DNA of 64,000 bases from the NCBI GenBank assembly GCA_963662175.1, contig OY759225.1, positions 10,799,107-10,863,106 on the forward strand, in the 5' to 3' direction. Positions 19,964 to 30,285 of the stretch are shown in pieces. The translations under genes and the position numbers were made by a program. The number at the start of each line of letters is the position of its first letter. Position 1 is the stretch's first letter. This DNA comes from Aradus depressus. Lineage: Eukaryota; Arthropoda; Insecta; Hemiptera; Aradidae. The notes beneath the pieces were generated by a model. That model was not told where the DNA came from and did no database searches. It worked only from the letters and a program-made list of their open reading frames with translations.

Positions 19964-20730
19964 TCTGCACCCCACATATGCTTGATTGGGTTGAGATCTG
20001 GACAAAGTGGAGGCAAGGGTATATGTCTTATTCTCAAATCAGCAATGGTGACCAAAACAATTCTTCCTCTATGTGGGCGTGCGTTGTCATCCAAGAATCG
20101 AAAATGTTGAGCAATCAACTGGTAGTTGGAATGTATTCGCGGATAATTTCATCCAAATATCGCTGAGCTGTAAGGGTTCCTTCAATAACGTGGAGGATTG
20201 TATGGCCGCCTAAGTAAATCCGTGTCTATCATCAGGCTTCACCGTAGGCTATGATTGGGGCAATATATCGAGGATTGGTACGTTGATTTGCTTCCCTGTA
20301 CACCCTTTGACGTCGGCTATCATTAGTGAGGCAAAATCTGAATTCATCTACAAATATTAAAGCTGACTAGTTTGTATCCTCAGAAACTCTCTTGGTGCAC
20401 CAAACTAATCTTTGCTGCCAATGACATTCTGTTATTGCCGGACGCCTTAGGGGAGCATATGAAGTTAATCCAGCTCCACAGAGACGATTACGAATCGTTT
20501 GATCGGATATTGGACGCTCAGTTACACCCTGAATTAGTTGACCAACATGCCGAGCTGTCAAAAATGGACAGAACAACAAGAATTCGATCTTGTCTAGGTG
20601 TTGTTATCCTTTGGGATGCATTTCCAGTCTCCCTGTGACGACTTTAAGTACGAGAAACCACACTTTGGGAAACTCCAATCATTCCCGCTACATTGGTCTG
20701 AGAAAACCCACGAGTATATAGCCGCACGAC
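19964..20730 (-). pseudogene. Tc1-type transposase pseudogene
   Basis: On the minus strand from about 20730: SQTNVAGMIGVSQSVVSRT (helix-turn-helix), HRETGNASQR, LTARHVGQLI, ISDQTIRNRLCGAGL, FVDEFRF (first catalytic Asp region), LDDNARPHRGRIV (second Asp) and CPDLNPIKHMW. The last block normally ends in a catalytic Asp/Glu (NPIEH); here it is Lys, so the copy would be dead even without its stops and frameshifts. The C-terminus is cut off by the SINE head at 19963. The order of motifs is complete, so this was once a full transposase. Confidence 0.88.
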
Positions 20731-20915
20731 TAATTTTTTTTTTTTCAACGAAAGATGTGTTTCTATGGTTTGAAAGCATTCTGATTAAAAGTGAGACAAC
20801 AAAAGAGAAAAACAAACAGAAAAAGTATCCTAGTTAGGATTAAGAATAGGGATTATTGTTTATAATCCAAGCAAATATTCATTTAAAAATTTCTTCTCTT
20901 CATAAAATATTATGT

Positions 20916-21255
20916 AGGTTAGGTTTTATGACTCATGCCCGGGCTTTAACTATGAGGTCATATCGCCTACTACCAGAGCGCTCTTTCGTCACTCTGGTGG
21001 ACATGAGCCCGACTCTAGTATGGGAGTCCAAAATTTTGCCTACCCTAAATTTTTATTCACCTAGGGTAGGGGTCTTTAACGAGTACCTGACATCGTACAG
21101 GCTCGGGACCATCGCTTAACGTCCCATCCGAAGGACAGCGTGCTTAAGTTTATTTTACCTCCCAGATAAAATAAACTAAGGGCCTTGGTCGGGTTTCGAA
21201 CCCACGTTCTTGAGCTCAGAAGACAAGCACGCGTACCACTGAGCTACCGGTGGCC
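20916..21255 (-). repeat. tSINE-A, nearly full-length, AACCT tail
   Basis: Well preserved head, B box and body with AGGTTAGGTTTT tail sequence (reverse). No clear target duplication. Confidence 0.92.
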
Positions 21256-21655
21256 TAGTTGTTTTTATTAATAATAAAAGTATAGAAAAAAAAGTAATTA
21301 TGATAGAATTTATAGGATATTTGTTATAATAATATATATTTTTTCCACAGCTATATTCTTCTTCCAATTTATATTTCGGTCTTTATAACATAGCAAACAT
21401 TTATAAAAACAATTATTTGATTAATAAATGATATTTGTGTAATGAATTATTGACAAACATCGTACGATGTTATTTTTATTTATTGTAATATTTTTAGAAA
21501 TTGATGACGTCTATTTGTTTGGTTGTAAAGAGCAAAAAATAAATTGGGAGAAAGTGGGGGGAAAATATATTATTATAAATTTAGAATCTCCTTGCACAAC
21601 CCAGATGTGAAAGGGTATTTATTATTTATTTAAGTCAAGCGAGAGTAAAAATCGT
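21256..21655. other. AT-rich stretch, no gene
   Basis: Contains TATATTTTTTCCACAGCTAT and ACCGAAATATAAATTGG-like motifs that partly mirror the 1680-1790 region, suggesting another old repeat. Nothing coding. Confidence 0.4.
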
Positions 21656-21872
21656 GAAGGCGCTGATGGCTCAGACGTAGCGTGCTTGCTTACTGAGCTC
21701 AAGATCGTGGGTTTTTCATCTGACAAAATATTGAGCATGCCGTCCTTCGGATGGGACTTTAAGACCCTAGATGAATAAAAATTTAGGACTTCCACTATTG
21801 AGTCAGACGCACGTCCACCATAGCGACGAAAGACCACTCTGGTAGTAGGCGATATGATTTCGTAGTTAAAGC
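21656..21872 (+). repeat. tSINE-A, internally deleted
   Basis: The A box is present (ATGGCTCAGACG). The B-box half is damaged (GTGGGTTTTTCATC), and about 100 bp of the middle are missing. Confidence 0.82.
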
Positions 21873-22240
21873 TATATCGATCAAAGTGGAAGCCGGGATT
21901 AGGGGGAGGTTTAACATAAAAAGTCTAATAACTGCTGTTATAATGAATGTATTGATATGAAATTTCATATGTAAATTCTAAGCCCTATAACGACGACATC
22001 TATTAAATTTCAACAAAATCAGTCGAAGGGGAGGGGGATAAGAGGGATCTCAACTCAAAAACCCAATAACTGTCGATATAATGAATGTATCGACACATAG
22101 TTTATTATATGTATGAAGATTCAGAAGCCACAATGTAAGTCAAATATTGAGTTTTAGTCCGAAAGGTCGATTGGCTTCTAGAGGGAGAGCAGAAACATTA
22201 TTGATTGATTCGTGCTGGGGAAGTACATAGTGTTTATTTT
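21873..22240 (-). repeat. rep-G copy
   Basis: AAAATCAGTCGAAGGGGAGG and ATAATGAATGTATCGACACA internal motifs appear, then GTGCTGGGGAAGTACATAGT at the GGGGAAGTAC end. Confidence 0.65.
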
Positions 22241-22489
22241 TTCTTATGTAAAGCAAACTACTTTTAAACACAAAACGAACAGAACAGGTTATTTCAATAA
22301 AAATAAAACAGATGAACGTGAGTAAACTCAATAAATCGATTAACAATGTACGGTCAGTTCAAATATCAATGTTACATAATAGAAATGCCGGGTCATTCTA
22401 GACCAATAATGAATACATGAAATGGCCTACAGATAAAAAATGATTCAGTTCGTAACATTATTTATAAAACAGTCAGACAAGCATCTTCC

Positions 22490-23444
22490 TGTTCTTCCTG
22501 CGGCGCTACGGTCCTGAAAGAACCTGGGCCTCCGTCACAATCCTCCTCTATTCATCTGGATCCAAAACCTTCTACCTCCATCCTCTGATGCCCAACACTC
22601 GGAGGTCCGCCTCGACGTCGTCCAGCCAACGGAGTCTCGGTCTTCCTCTTCTCCTGGCACCGCCTGGCTTACCGTAGAGGGCTTGTTTAGGGAATCTTCC
22701 TCCTTCCATTCTCTCTAAGTGGCCCAACCAACGTAATCTCGCCTGCTTCATCACGGATACCAGGTCGGGATCCCCGTAGAGGTCTCTCAATTCTCTGTTC
22801 TTCCGAATACGCCATCTGCCGTTCTCGGAAACAGGTCCATAAATCTTTCTGAGTACTTTGCGTTCCCACAGTAGCAGAGTCTCTTCATTTTCTTTTGTCA
22901 ACGCCCAAGTTTCACCAGTGTAAGTTACAATTGGACGGACAGTGGTTTTATAGACTATTAGCTTGGCCCTCCACGTTAATGTGCGGAATTTGAGTATTCT
23001 TTGGACCGCAAATAGACAACTGTTCCATGCAGCAATGCGTGCTCTTATTTCATGGCTAACGTCATTATCTTCTGTGATCAGAGCCCCGAGATATTTGAAT
23101 TCCTTGACTACTGGAAATTGGTGCTCATTGATAGAAATCACCTCAGGAGCGTCTTGCAGAGGGTTCCGTGAGGTCTTCATGTACACGGTCTTATCTACAT
23201 TCAAATGAAGACCCCGTTTCTCTGCTTCTCCTCCGAATTCCTGTAGAGCCCCGGCCAATGCTGCTATTGTGCGTGCTGTGACCACCATATCATCAGCATA
23301 CCCCATATGCTGCATCAGGCGGTTATAAATAGTTCCTCCCGGATTTGTCCGGATGGCCCTAACAGCTCTTTCTTGAGCCAGGTTGAAGAGAACAGGTGAG
23401 ATTGGGTCTCCCTGTCTCAGTCCATTGCCAGACAAGCATAACAG
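22490..23444 (-). pseudogene. RTE-like LINE: reverse transcriptase palm to C-terminus, 5' truncated
   Basis: The minus-strand frame from about 23444 to 22572 encodes LSGNGLRQGDPISPVLFNL, the catalytic YADD box (MGYADDMVV), FKYLGALITEDND, RPIVTYTGETWALT, ERKVLRKIYGPV, RLRWLGHLERM and RRRGRPRLRWLDDVEADLR. About 290 residues remain of an RT-endonuclease ORF that is usually around 1,000. Beyond the stop at 22572 the conserved ending continues in another frame as RRIVTEAQVL with a TGG-to-TAG-like stop just before it, so the copy has a frameshift and a nonsense change near its end. The first codon is TTG, not a real start. Confidence 0.92.
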
Positions 23445-23930
23445 TCAAAATTTCCGAACTTCTGTTTCAAAAATGAAAATTAAAGTCCTGTCTGTCTATC
23501 TGTGAACATGATAAACTTCAGATAGAATTAATGTATCGACACATAACTTCATATATGTATTCGGAAGCGCATAAGGACAACATCTATTGATTTTCACCCT
23601 TATCGGCCGAAAGGGAGAGGGGGATCAGAGAAGGGCTCAACTCAAAACCCCCCAATAACTGCCGACGTAATGAATATATTAACACGAAATTTGTATTTAA
23701 ATTCAAAACCCTATAGGGTCGGCACTAATATTTCTTGAAATCGGCAGAAGGGAGGGGGGAGATCAGAGGAGGGGGCTCAACTAAGAAACACTAATAACGA
23801 TTAGATTTATATAATATAATAATCTACGTAATAATATTATTACGTAGATTTTCAGCCCTAACGGTCAATTGGTTTTGAAGTGAGGACGAAAACGTAACCG
23901 ATTAATTCCTTCTGTGGAAAAACATTGTCT
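23445..23930 (-). repeat. rep-G copy with tandem internal units
   Basis: At least two internal units (CTTATCGGCCGAAAGGGAG and TGAAATCGGCAGAAGGGAG) with AACTGCCGACGTAATGAATA between them. A 14-bp palindrome, CTACGTAATAATATTATTACGTAG-like, sits near 23825. Confidence 0.65.
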
Positions 23931-24365
23931 TCGATTCACTTCAATCATTAAAAAAAAAAACGATTTATGAAACGTTTATAACTTCTAGTTTTCAAAATGT
24001 TATAATAGTAACCTTACATGATACATTCTTCAGAGAAAAATTGTATTAAATATAATTATTTATCTGATTTTTATTGTTAACTGGACCACATGGTGATCGA
24101 AATAATGTCACCATGTCATCCAAATATCAAGGATACATGTTTTTTGTGATCAATTCATGGTCGTGAAGAAGTTGGTTGCCCTGACAAAAAATAAACTAGT
24201 CGTAGCCACTCTTCTATGTACAGATTGGCATTCTTCTCTTCTTTACAACAAATACTTCTCTGTCACGTTAAGATAAACTTTGTTTTTGTAGGCTGTGTAT
24301 CTTTCTCGTCAATACTAAAGTAAATCTCAAAAAAGAGACACATCTATACTATAGTTAGTCTATTC

Positions 24366-25004
24366 TGTAAATTAGCTTCATAAATCAAGTAGTTAGTTAC
24401 ATAAATCAAGTAGCTCACTACATAAATCAAGTAGGTAACTACATGAATCAAGTAGCTCACTACATGAATCAAGTAGCTCACTACATAAATCAAGTAGGTA
24501 ACTACATGAATCAAGTAGCTCACTACATGAATCAAGTAGGTAACTACATGAATCAAGTAGCTCACTACATGAATCAAGTAGGTAACTACATGAATCAAGT
24601 AGCTCACTACATGAATCAAGTAGGTAACTACATGAATCAAGTAGCTCACTACATAAATCAAGTAGGTAACTACATGAATCAAGTAGCTCACTACATAAAT
24701 CAAGTAGGTAACTACATGAATCAAGTAGCTCACTACATGAATCAAGTAGGTAACTACATGAATCAAGTAGCTCACTACATAAATCAAGTAGGTAACTACA
24801 TGAATCAAGTAGCTCACTACATAAATCAAGTAGGTAACTACATGAATCAAGTAGCTCACTACATAAATCAAGTAGGTAACTACATGAATCAAGTAGCTCA
24901 CTACATAAATCAAGTAGGTAACTACATGAATCAAGTAGCTCACTACATGAATCAAGTAGCTCACTACATAAATCAAGTAGGTAACTACATAAATTTACAT
25001 AAAT
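24366..25004. repeat. 21-bp minisatellite, 42-bp alternating unit, about 30 copies
   Basis: Units AATCAAGTAGCTCACTACAT and AATCAAGTAGGTAACTACAT (each plus G or A, 21 bp) alternate. Because 21 is a multiple of three and the unit has no stops in two opposite frames, long ORFs run on both strands (7-residue repeats MNQVAHY/INQVGNY on +, HVVSYLI-like on -). These are consequences of the repeat and not a gene. Each unit contains a short GTAG...CTAC inverted repeat. Confidence 0.95.
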
Positions 25005-25032
25005 CTAGTAAGAAATACGAGTAAAGTATGTT

Positions 25033-25200
25033 TGTTTTTTAATATATTGTATATTTCACAAAATATATATATAATATATGGGAGTACTTTCAGTATTGCT
25101 ACCATCTTTAGCCACGACTTAACAAATACTATTATAATATATACAGGTTTTCTTTATTTTTTATTAAGTGTTTCACAATATCTCTGTAGACAATGTTAAG
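25033..25200. mobile_element. FB1 half element between two minisatellite blocks
   Basis: TATTGTATATTTCACAAAAT, GGGAGTACTTTCAGTATTGC, ACCATCTTTAGCCACGACTT and the outer TAAGTGTTTCACAATATCTC are all FB1 landmarks. Only one arm is present. It splits the minisatellite into two blocks. Confidence 0.72.
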
Positions 25201-25204
25201 TATC

Positions 25205-25395
25205 ATAAATGAAGTAGGTAGCTAACTACATGAATCAAGTAGCTACCTACATAAATCAAGTAGCTAAGTACATAAACCAAATAACTAACTACATGAATCA
25301 AGTAGCTACCTACATAAATCAAGTAGCTAAGTACATAAACCAAATAACTAACTAGTTGAATCAAGTAGCTAACTATATAAATCAATCAGTTACCC
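25205..25395. repeat. 21-bp minisatellite, second, degenerate block
   Basis: The same AATCAAGTAGCTA..TACAT-type units with more variation (ACCAAATAACTAACTA), about nine units. Likely one array with the upstream block before the FB1 piece inserted. Confidence 0.85.
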
Positions 25396-25505
25396 AATGA
25401 TTCACTTTATTCAATTAGTCAAAATATTGAAAAATTTAAATTTTTAGGTTATTCGTTTGAAAATATTATAGAAAGCAAACAACAGGGGTTCAGTTTCAAA
25501 AAGCG

Positions 25506-25584
25506 AATATAATAATAATAATATTTATTTCCGTTAAACAAATACATGGTAATAAGATAGATCATAAGAATATATACATTAAGA
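25506..25584 (-). mobile_element. LINE 3' end with (ATT)n tail, fragment
   Basis: ATAATAATAATAATATTTAT then TTCCGTTAAACA, CATGGTAATAAGATAG; the same segment recurs at 53616-53695. In reverse it is a 3' UTR ending in GGAAATAAATATTATTATT, typical of a LINE with a short tandem tail. The clade is unknown. Confidence 0.55.
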
Positions 25585-25926
25585 GAGGGCGCCGGTAGCT
25601 CAGTGGTATGCGTGCTTGCCTTCTGAGCTCAAGATCGTGGGTTCGAAACCCGACCGAGGCCCTTAGTTTATTTTATCTGGGAGGTAAAATAAACTTAAGC
25701 ACGCCGTCCTTCGGATGGGACGTTAAGCGATGGTCCCGAGCCTGTACAATGTCAGGTACTCGTTAAAGACCTCTGCCCTAGGTGAATAAAAATTTAGTGT
25801 AGGCAAAATTTAGGACTCCCATAGTAGAGTCGGGCTCATGTCCACCAGAGTGACGAAAGAGCGCTCTGGTAGTAGGCGATATGACCTCGTAGTTAAAGCC
25901 CGGGCATGAGTCATAAAAGCTAACCT
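25585..25926 (+). repeat. tSINE-A, full-length, close to consensus (family description)
   Basis: This copy defines the family well. Head: GGGCGCCGGTAGCTCAGTGG (A box), GGTTCGAAACC (B box), 75-80 bp, tRNA-like; the anticodon arm GCTTGCCTTCTGAGC can fold but the isotype is unclear. Middle: CCTTCGGATGGGACGTTAAG and CGATGTCAGGTACTCG-like. 3' part: AGTGACGAAAGAGCGCTCTG, CCCGGGCATGAGTCATAAAA. Tail: repeats of AACCT or AACTA. It would be transcribed by Pol III from the internal boxes. It has no ORF and needs a partner LINE. The tail here is AGCTAACCTATAT. Confidence 0.95.
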
Positions 25927-26467
25927 ATATATCACTCTCGCTCCCTAAGACTAGAAATATAAGATGTTCCAGTCAGTTTTCTCTCAATTGTTTACTACGG
26001 ATCTGTTGAAAATATTCATTCTAGATAACCTGAAAATTATTTACTGTTTACTTCTTAGCGACCTCCAACCATTTAAACCCAACATTCCAATAACGAGGTC
26101 AGTAAAATTCTTGACCAAGCATTTTTTCCTTTTATCTGAATGACATTTTTAGATATTACCCAGTTCTATATTTCTAATATCGGAACCTCAATAATAAATT
26201 ATTATAACTTTAGAAAATATTACTATATTTTTATTATAATATATGTATATTATACTATTGTAATCGCGCAGAAATCCGAGATTGAGTTTTCAATGAAATT
26301 TTACATTTATTATTGTCAGTGTAGGAATGATAGTAGATATGAATTTGAAGTACGGAATAATAGTAGTTATGAATTTGAAATTCGGAATGAAGAAGTCACA
26401 TGTGCTAACTTAGATCCTTTATAAGGAGAATATCTTCTATGTCTTCTGATTCCTCATATTTAATTTC
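25927..26467. other. Non-coding stretch with a rep-G-related piece at 26255-26425
   Basis: TTGTAATCGCGCAGAAATCC and the GAATTTGAA..CGGAATGA block match 7540-7790 and 170-330. The latter is internally duplicated here (ATAGTAGATATGAATTTGAA / ATAGTAGTTATGAATTTGAA). The 94-codon ORF through it is chance. Confidence 0.5.
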
Positions 26468-26815
26468 AGGTTAGGTTATGTTTTATGACTCATGCCCGGG
26501 CTTTAACTACGAGGTCATATCGCCTACTACCAGAGCGCTCTTTCGTCACTCTGGTGGACATGAGCCCGACTGTACTGTGGGAGTCCTAAATTTTGCCTAC
26601 CCTAAATTTTTATTCACCTTGGGAAGGGGTCTTTAACGAGTACCTGACATCGTACAGGCTCGGGACCATCGCTTAAAGTCCCATCCGAAGGACGGCGTGC
26701 TTAAGTTTATTTTTCCTCCCAGATAAAATAAACTAAGGGCCTCGGTCGGGTTTCGAACCCACGTTCTTGAGCTCAGAATGCAAGCACGCATACCACTGAG
26801 CTACCGGCGCCCTCA
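26468..26815 (-). repeat. tSINE-A, full-length, 12-bp target duplication
   Basis: ATATTTAATTTC at 26456-26467 and 26816-26827 is a perfect target duplication. AACCT-type tail with one extra T-rich interruption (AGGTTAGGTTATGTTTTATG). Confidence 0.95.
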
Positions 26816-26827
26816 ATATTTAATTTC

Positions 26828-27267
26828 ATGTCGACACATTCATTACATCGGCAGTTATTAGAGTATTTAATTGTATTTCTTTGGTACCTTCAACCGATTT
26901 CACGCGAAATTAATAGGGTTTTCAATTTAAATATAAAATTACATCGGCCATTATTCGAATTTAGGAATTAAAACCCCGGACCCATCCACCTTATAGAGTA
27001 ATTCAATTTACATATAAAATTTCGTGTCAATACATTCATTACAATAACAGTTAATAGTTTTTGTGATAAGGCTCACCCTTCCCTTTAGCTGATTAGGCTG
27101 AATATCAAAACGTGTTTTTTTTAGAGGATTTTAGGTACGCTTATAAAATTTTATGTCAAAAGTTATCGTGGTCACAGACACACAGACATTTTCTTTTTAA
27201 TTTTTAAAATCAGGACGTCGGAAAACATGAAATTCCGTTGGAAACTTCCCTATTCAGTAGATAACAG
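26828..27267 (+). repeat. rep-G copy
   Basis: ACATTCATTACATCGGCAGT, CAACCGATTTCACGCGAAAT, a second CAATACATTCATTACAATAA, and the downstream CACAGACATTTTC and GGAAAACATGAAATTCCG landmarks. Confidence 0.65.
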
Positions 27268-27385
27268 TTAGTTATAATTATTCATGCCCGGGCTTTAACT
27301 ACGAGCTCTTCCGTCGCTCTGTTGGACATGAGCCCGACTCTACTATTTAGCCTATCCTAAATTTATTATTTATACATTTATTCAC
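27268..27385 (-). repeat. tSINE-A tail fragment
   Basis: Tail-proximal third only (CATGCCCGGGCTTTAACTAC, then GACATGAGCCCGACTCTACT). Confidence 0.8.
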
Positions 27386-27412
27386 ATACATAACTTTCCT
27401 TATACCTCGCAT

Positions 27413-27698
27413 AGTTAGTTATTATGACTCATGCCCGGGCTTTAACTACAAGGTCATATCGCTTACTACCAGAGAGCTCTTTCATTACTCTGGTGGACAT
27501 GAGCCTTACTCTACTATTGGAGTTCTAAATTTTGCCTACCCTAAATTTTTATACATCTAGGGTAAGAGTCTTTAACGAATACCTGACATAGTAAAGGCTC
27601 GGGACCATTAACGTTCCATCCGAAGGATGGTCTGCTCAAGGTTTTTTCTCCTAGATAAAAAAAACTTAAGGGCCTCGGCCGGGTTTCGAACCCACAAT
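27413..27698 (-). repeat. tSINE-A, head-truncated, AACTA tail
   Basis: Tail and body are complete up to the B box (GGTTTCGAACCCACAAT on +); the A-box half is missing. The tail AGTTAGTTATTATGAC (reverse) is of the AACTA type. Confidence 0.88.
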
Positions 27699-27739
27699 AT
27701 AAATATATTTTACTTTCAACTTTCTTACCTATAGTATAA

Positions 27740-28085
27740 AGAATCATTGTAATCGTGCGAAAATCTGAGATCAAGTTTTCAATGGATTTTCACGATTTAA
27801 GGTTCCCTGAAGTTTTGAATTTACATATAAAAATTTTGTGTCGTTACATCATTCTATTGGCAGCTATTTGAATTTTTGTCCAACTAAGCCCACTTTTCCC
27901 TTTGGTAAATTTGCCTGTGTTGTCGTTAGAGTGCTCTAGTTACACATATAATATTTTGTGTTGATACATTCATTCTATCGGGAGTACGTGTTCACAGGTA
28001 CACACAAAAATACACAAAATATAAAATTCCGTTGAAATTTTGACCGATTACACAACTTCCCCAATACTTCGTATAGCTGTGAATG
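27740..28085 (+). repeat. rep-G copy, both end motifs decayed
   Basis: TTGTAATCGTGCGAAAATCT at one side, TTCATTCTATCGGGAGTACG inside and TTTTGACCGATTACACAACT then TACTTCGTATAGCTG at the other side, so terminal pieces occur at both ends of this copy. Confidence 0.6.
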
Positions 28086-28417
28086 TAATAAAATGACACA
28101 AAGAGATTTTATTTTGTTGATTATTCATTTTTTTATGTTTAAGGATAACATCATTTTTTGACAAGAGAATTGATAAATGTCAGTTACAAACAGGAGTAAA
28201 CAAGATTATCCAAAAAATATTCCTTTAGGTCAAACACATAAAAAAATTGTAATTTTTTTTTAAACTAGGTAACCTTGACTAATTGTTTACAGTTTATTTA
28301 TTTTTATAATTAATGTATAATTTGAGAGCAGCCTGTAAGCACCAATGTTAGCTTCGACGAATATAAAACTGCCCTTTAAAAAAGATTATTTCAACTTTGT
28401 CACGATAACTTTAGATA
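28086..28417. other. AT-rich stretch, no gene
   Basis: No ORF, repeat family or motif recognised. Confidence 0.5.
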
Positions 28418-28428
28418 AATTAATTTTT

Positions 28429-28762
28429 AGGTTAGATTTTATGACTCATGCCCGGGCTTTAACTACGAGGTCATATCGCCTACTACTAGAGTGCTCTTTC
28501 GTCTGGTTTACATGAGCCTGACTCTACTGTGGGAGTCCTAAATTTTGCCTACCCTAAATTTTTATTCACCTAGGGTTGGGGTCTTTAACGAGTACCTGAC
28601 ATGGTACAGACTCGGGAACATTGCTTAACGTCCCATCCGAAGGACGGTTTAAGTTTATTTTACCTCCCAGATAAAATAAACTAAGGGCCTCGGTCGGGTA
28701 TCGAACCCATGTTCTTTAGCTCAGAAGGCAAGCACGCACACCACTGAGCTACCGGCGCCCTC
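28429..28762 (-). repeat. tSINE-A, full-length, 11-bp target duplication
   Basis: AATTAATTTTT at 28418-28428 and 28763-28773. The body lacks a few bases (CTCTTTCGTCTGGTTTAC; GGACGGTTTAAG). Confidence 0.94.
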
Positions 28763-29032
28763 AATTAATTTTTATAATGGATAGTTCGCACTTTAAAATG
28801 ATTAGTTTTAAGTTTAGTTTTGCAAGCCTCAAGGTACATTCTTGTTAACGATAAACAAGTGTACATTTGTAAGACTTAACTCCTTTCGAATCCTTTGTAA
28901 GAAGTAGAATTTTTCCACTGTGGTAGAGATTGCACGAAATCTTCCGCTTCTTTCGGAAACAAAAATTCTTGTTTCTTTTGCCAAATTCTAAATAATTCCC
29001 CCTTTTTTTTTTTTTTTTTTGTTTACCTGACG

Positions 29033-29083
29033 GTATTTTCTGAATCACTGTCAGACGTGTCCGAGGAGTGATTCAGAAAATAC
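29033..29083. other. Perfect 17-bp hairpin
   Basis: GTATTTTCTGAATCACT at 29033-29049 pairs exactly with AGTGATTCAGAAAATAC at 29067-29083, with a 17-nt loop. It follows a long T run. Function unknown; it could be the terminus of a small transposon or a fold in a transcript. Confidence 0.8.
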
Positions 29084-29109
29084 TTAACGCCCATAATGCC
29101 AGTATGAAA

Positions 29110-29175
29110 TAATTTTGAGAAGGGGGAAAAAGAGTGATTTGTAAGTGTGGTTGGTATAAGAAAGTTCTGTAATGG
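29110..29175. repeat. FB3 single arm
   Basis: AGAAGGGGGAAAAAGAGTGA and GTAAGTGTGGTTGGTATAAG match the right arm of the FB3 element at 37398-37569. Confidence 0.65.
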
Positions 29176-29233
29176 CCCCATTTTTTTAAATCAAGAGGTC
29201 GGTAAAAATAAAATTCCGTTGAAAACTCCAGAA

Positions 29234-29328
29234 AATCGGGCTCATGTCGACCAGAGAGATGAAAGAGCGCTCAGGTAGTAGGCGATATGACCTGTTAGCT
29301 AAGGCCCAGGCATGAGTCACAATAACTC
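29234..29328 (+). repeat. tSINE-A tail fragment
   Basis: Only the last 90 or so bases (GGGCTCATGTCGACCAGAG to CATGAGTCACAATAACTC), AACTA-type tail. Confidence 0.82.
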
Positions 29329-29659
29329 ACCATTCCACAACCGACGAGTATCAGAAAAGACAATCACACTTCTGTGGTCACATAGAATAAATTGGTAAGT
29401 CTAAATTCGTAACTTTTCAGGGCAGCACTTTTTTACTTTTGCATTAATTGTGTAAATCCTGTTTTTGGAATAAATAAATTATGTTTGCATCATTATTAAT
29501 CATATACCTTCTAAATCTATAGGAGTGAATGAAAATGAATATTGTTAATCCTTTCTTGGATTTTCTCTTAGTTACCTAATCATTCCCCATCACTTACCTA
29601 ATTATTAACCATACTTTTTACTCGTGAATGATGCCTCTCTAAAGTTGATTTAACTGAAA

Positions 29660-29925
29660 ACACCTTCTTCACTTGGAATAGTCTGCCGTAGTGAATAAAT
29701 AGTTAAATGCAGTTATCTCGTGAATGATTCCCCAAAAAGTAAATTAATTTGATTTAACCGAGAACATATACAATTTTACGGGATATCAAGAAACCCACAT
29801 CTTTATAATTCCGAAAGTATTAGAGTCCTGAGCTCCCCAATTCTTCACAGTGCGCAGATAGCATGGGAGGTCATCACAGTACACTTAACTCATTTTGGCC
29901 ATTTTTCGACTTACCAACTTATTCC
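29660..29925. repeat. Interspersed repeat, inverted relative to 47305-47545
   Basis: CCCACATCTTTATAATTCCG, ACAGTGCGCAGATAGCATGG and CAGTACACTTAACTCA all occur in reverse complement near 47.3-47.5 kb. About 240 bp are shared. Family unknown, non-coding. Confidence 0.75.
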
Positions 29926-30285
29926 CTATGACCATAGACATAACCTTAATACTATTCAGGCCATCAATTATTAAGTTTTTCCAGTAGTTTTTTAAATTAA
30001 TATTAATTGTCCATTTAGTTTTAGTAAATGTTTTAAATAAAAAATTTCCTCGAGTAAAATATTGATTTTGCTAATATTAAATGGTAAAAGCAAATGCTAA
30101 CTAGATATTATTCGCAAGACTCAAAGGAAACCTATAGTTTTATTGCGTTACGTAACATTAAGTCCCAGCGTTACGTAATTTATGGACTAAACATGTTATA
30201 TTGTCTAGATTGTAAATGTACAACTTGGGGTTATAGTTACAACAGGGGTTTAGTGGAATTTCCCTATAGCCTCATTATAAAAATT

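Noticed and set aside
24344..25024. Two long opposite ORFs (210 and 193 codons) as genes
   Set aside because: They exist only because a 21-bp tandem unit has no stops in two frames; there is no unique coding sequence or conserved domain.
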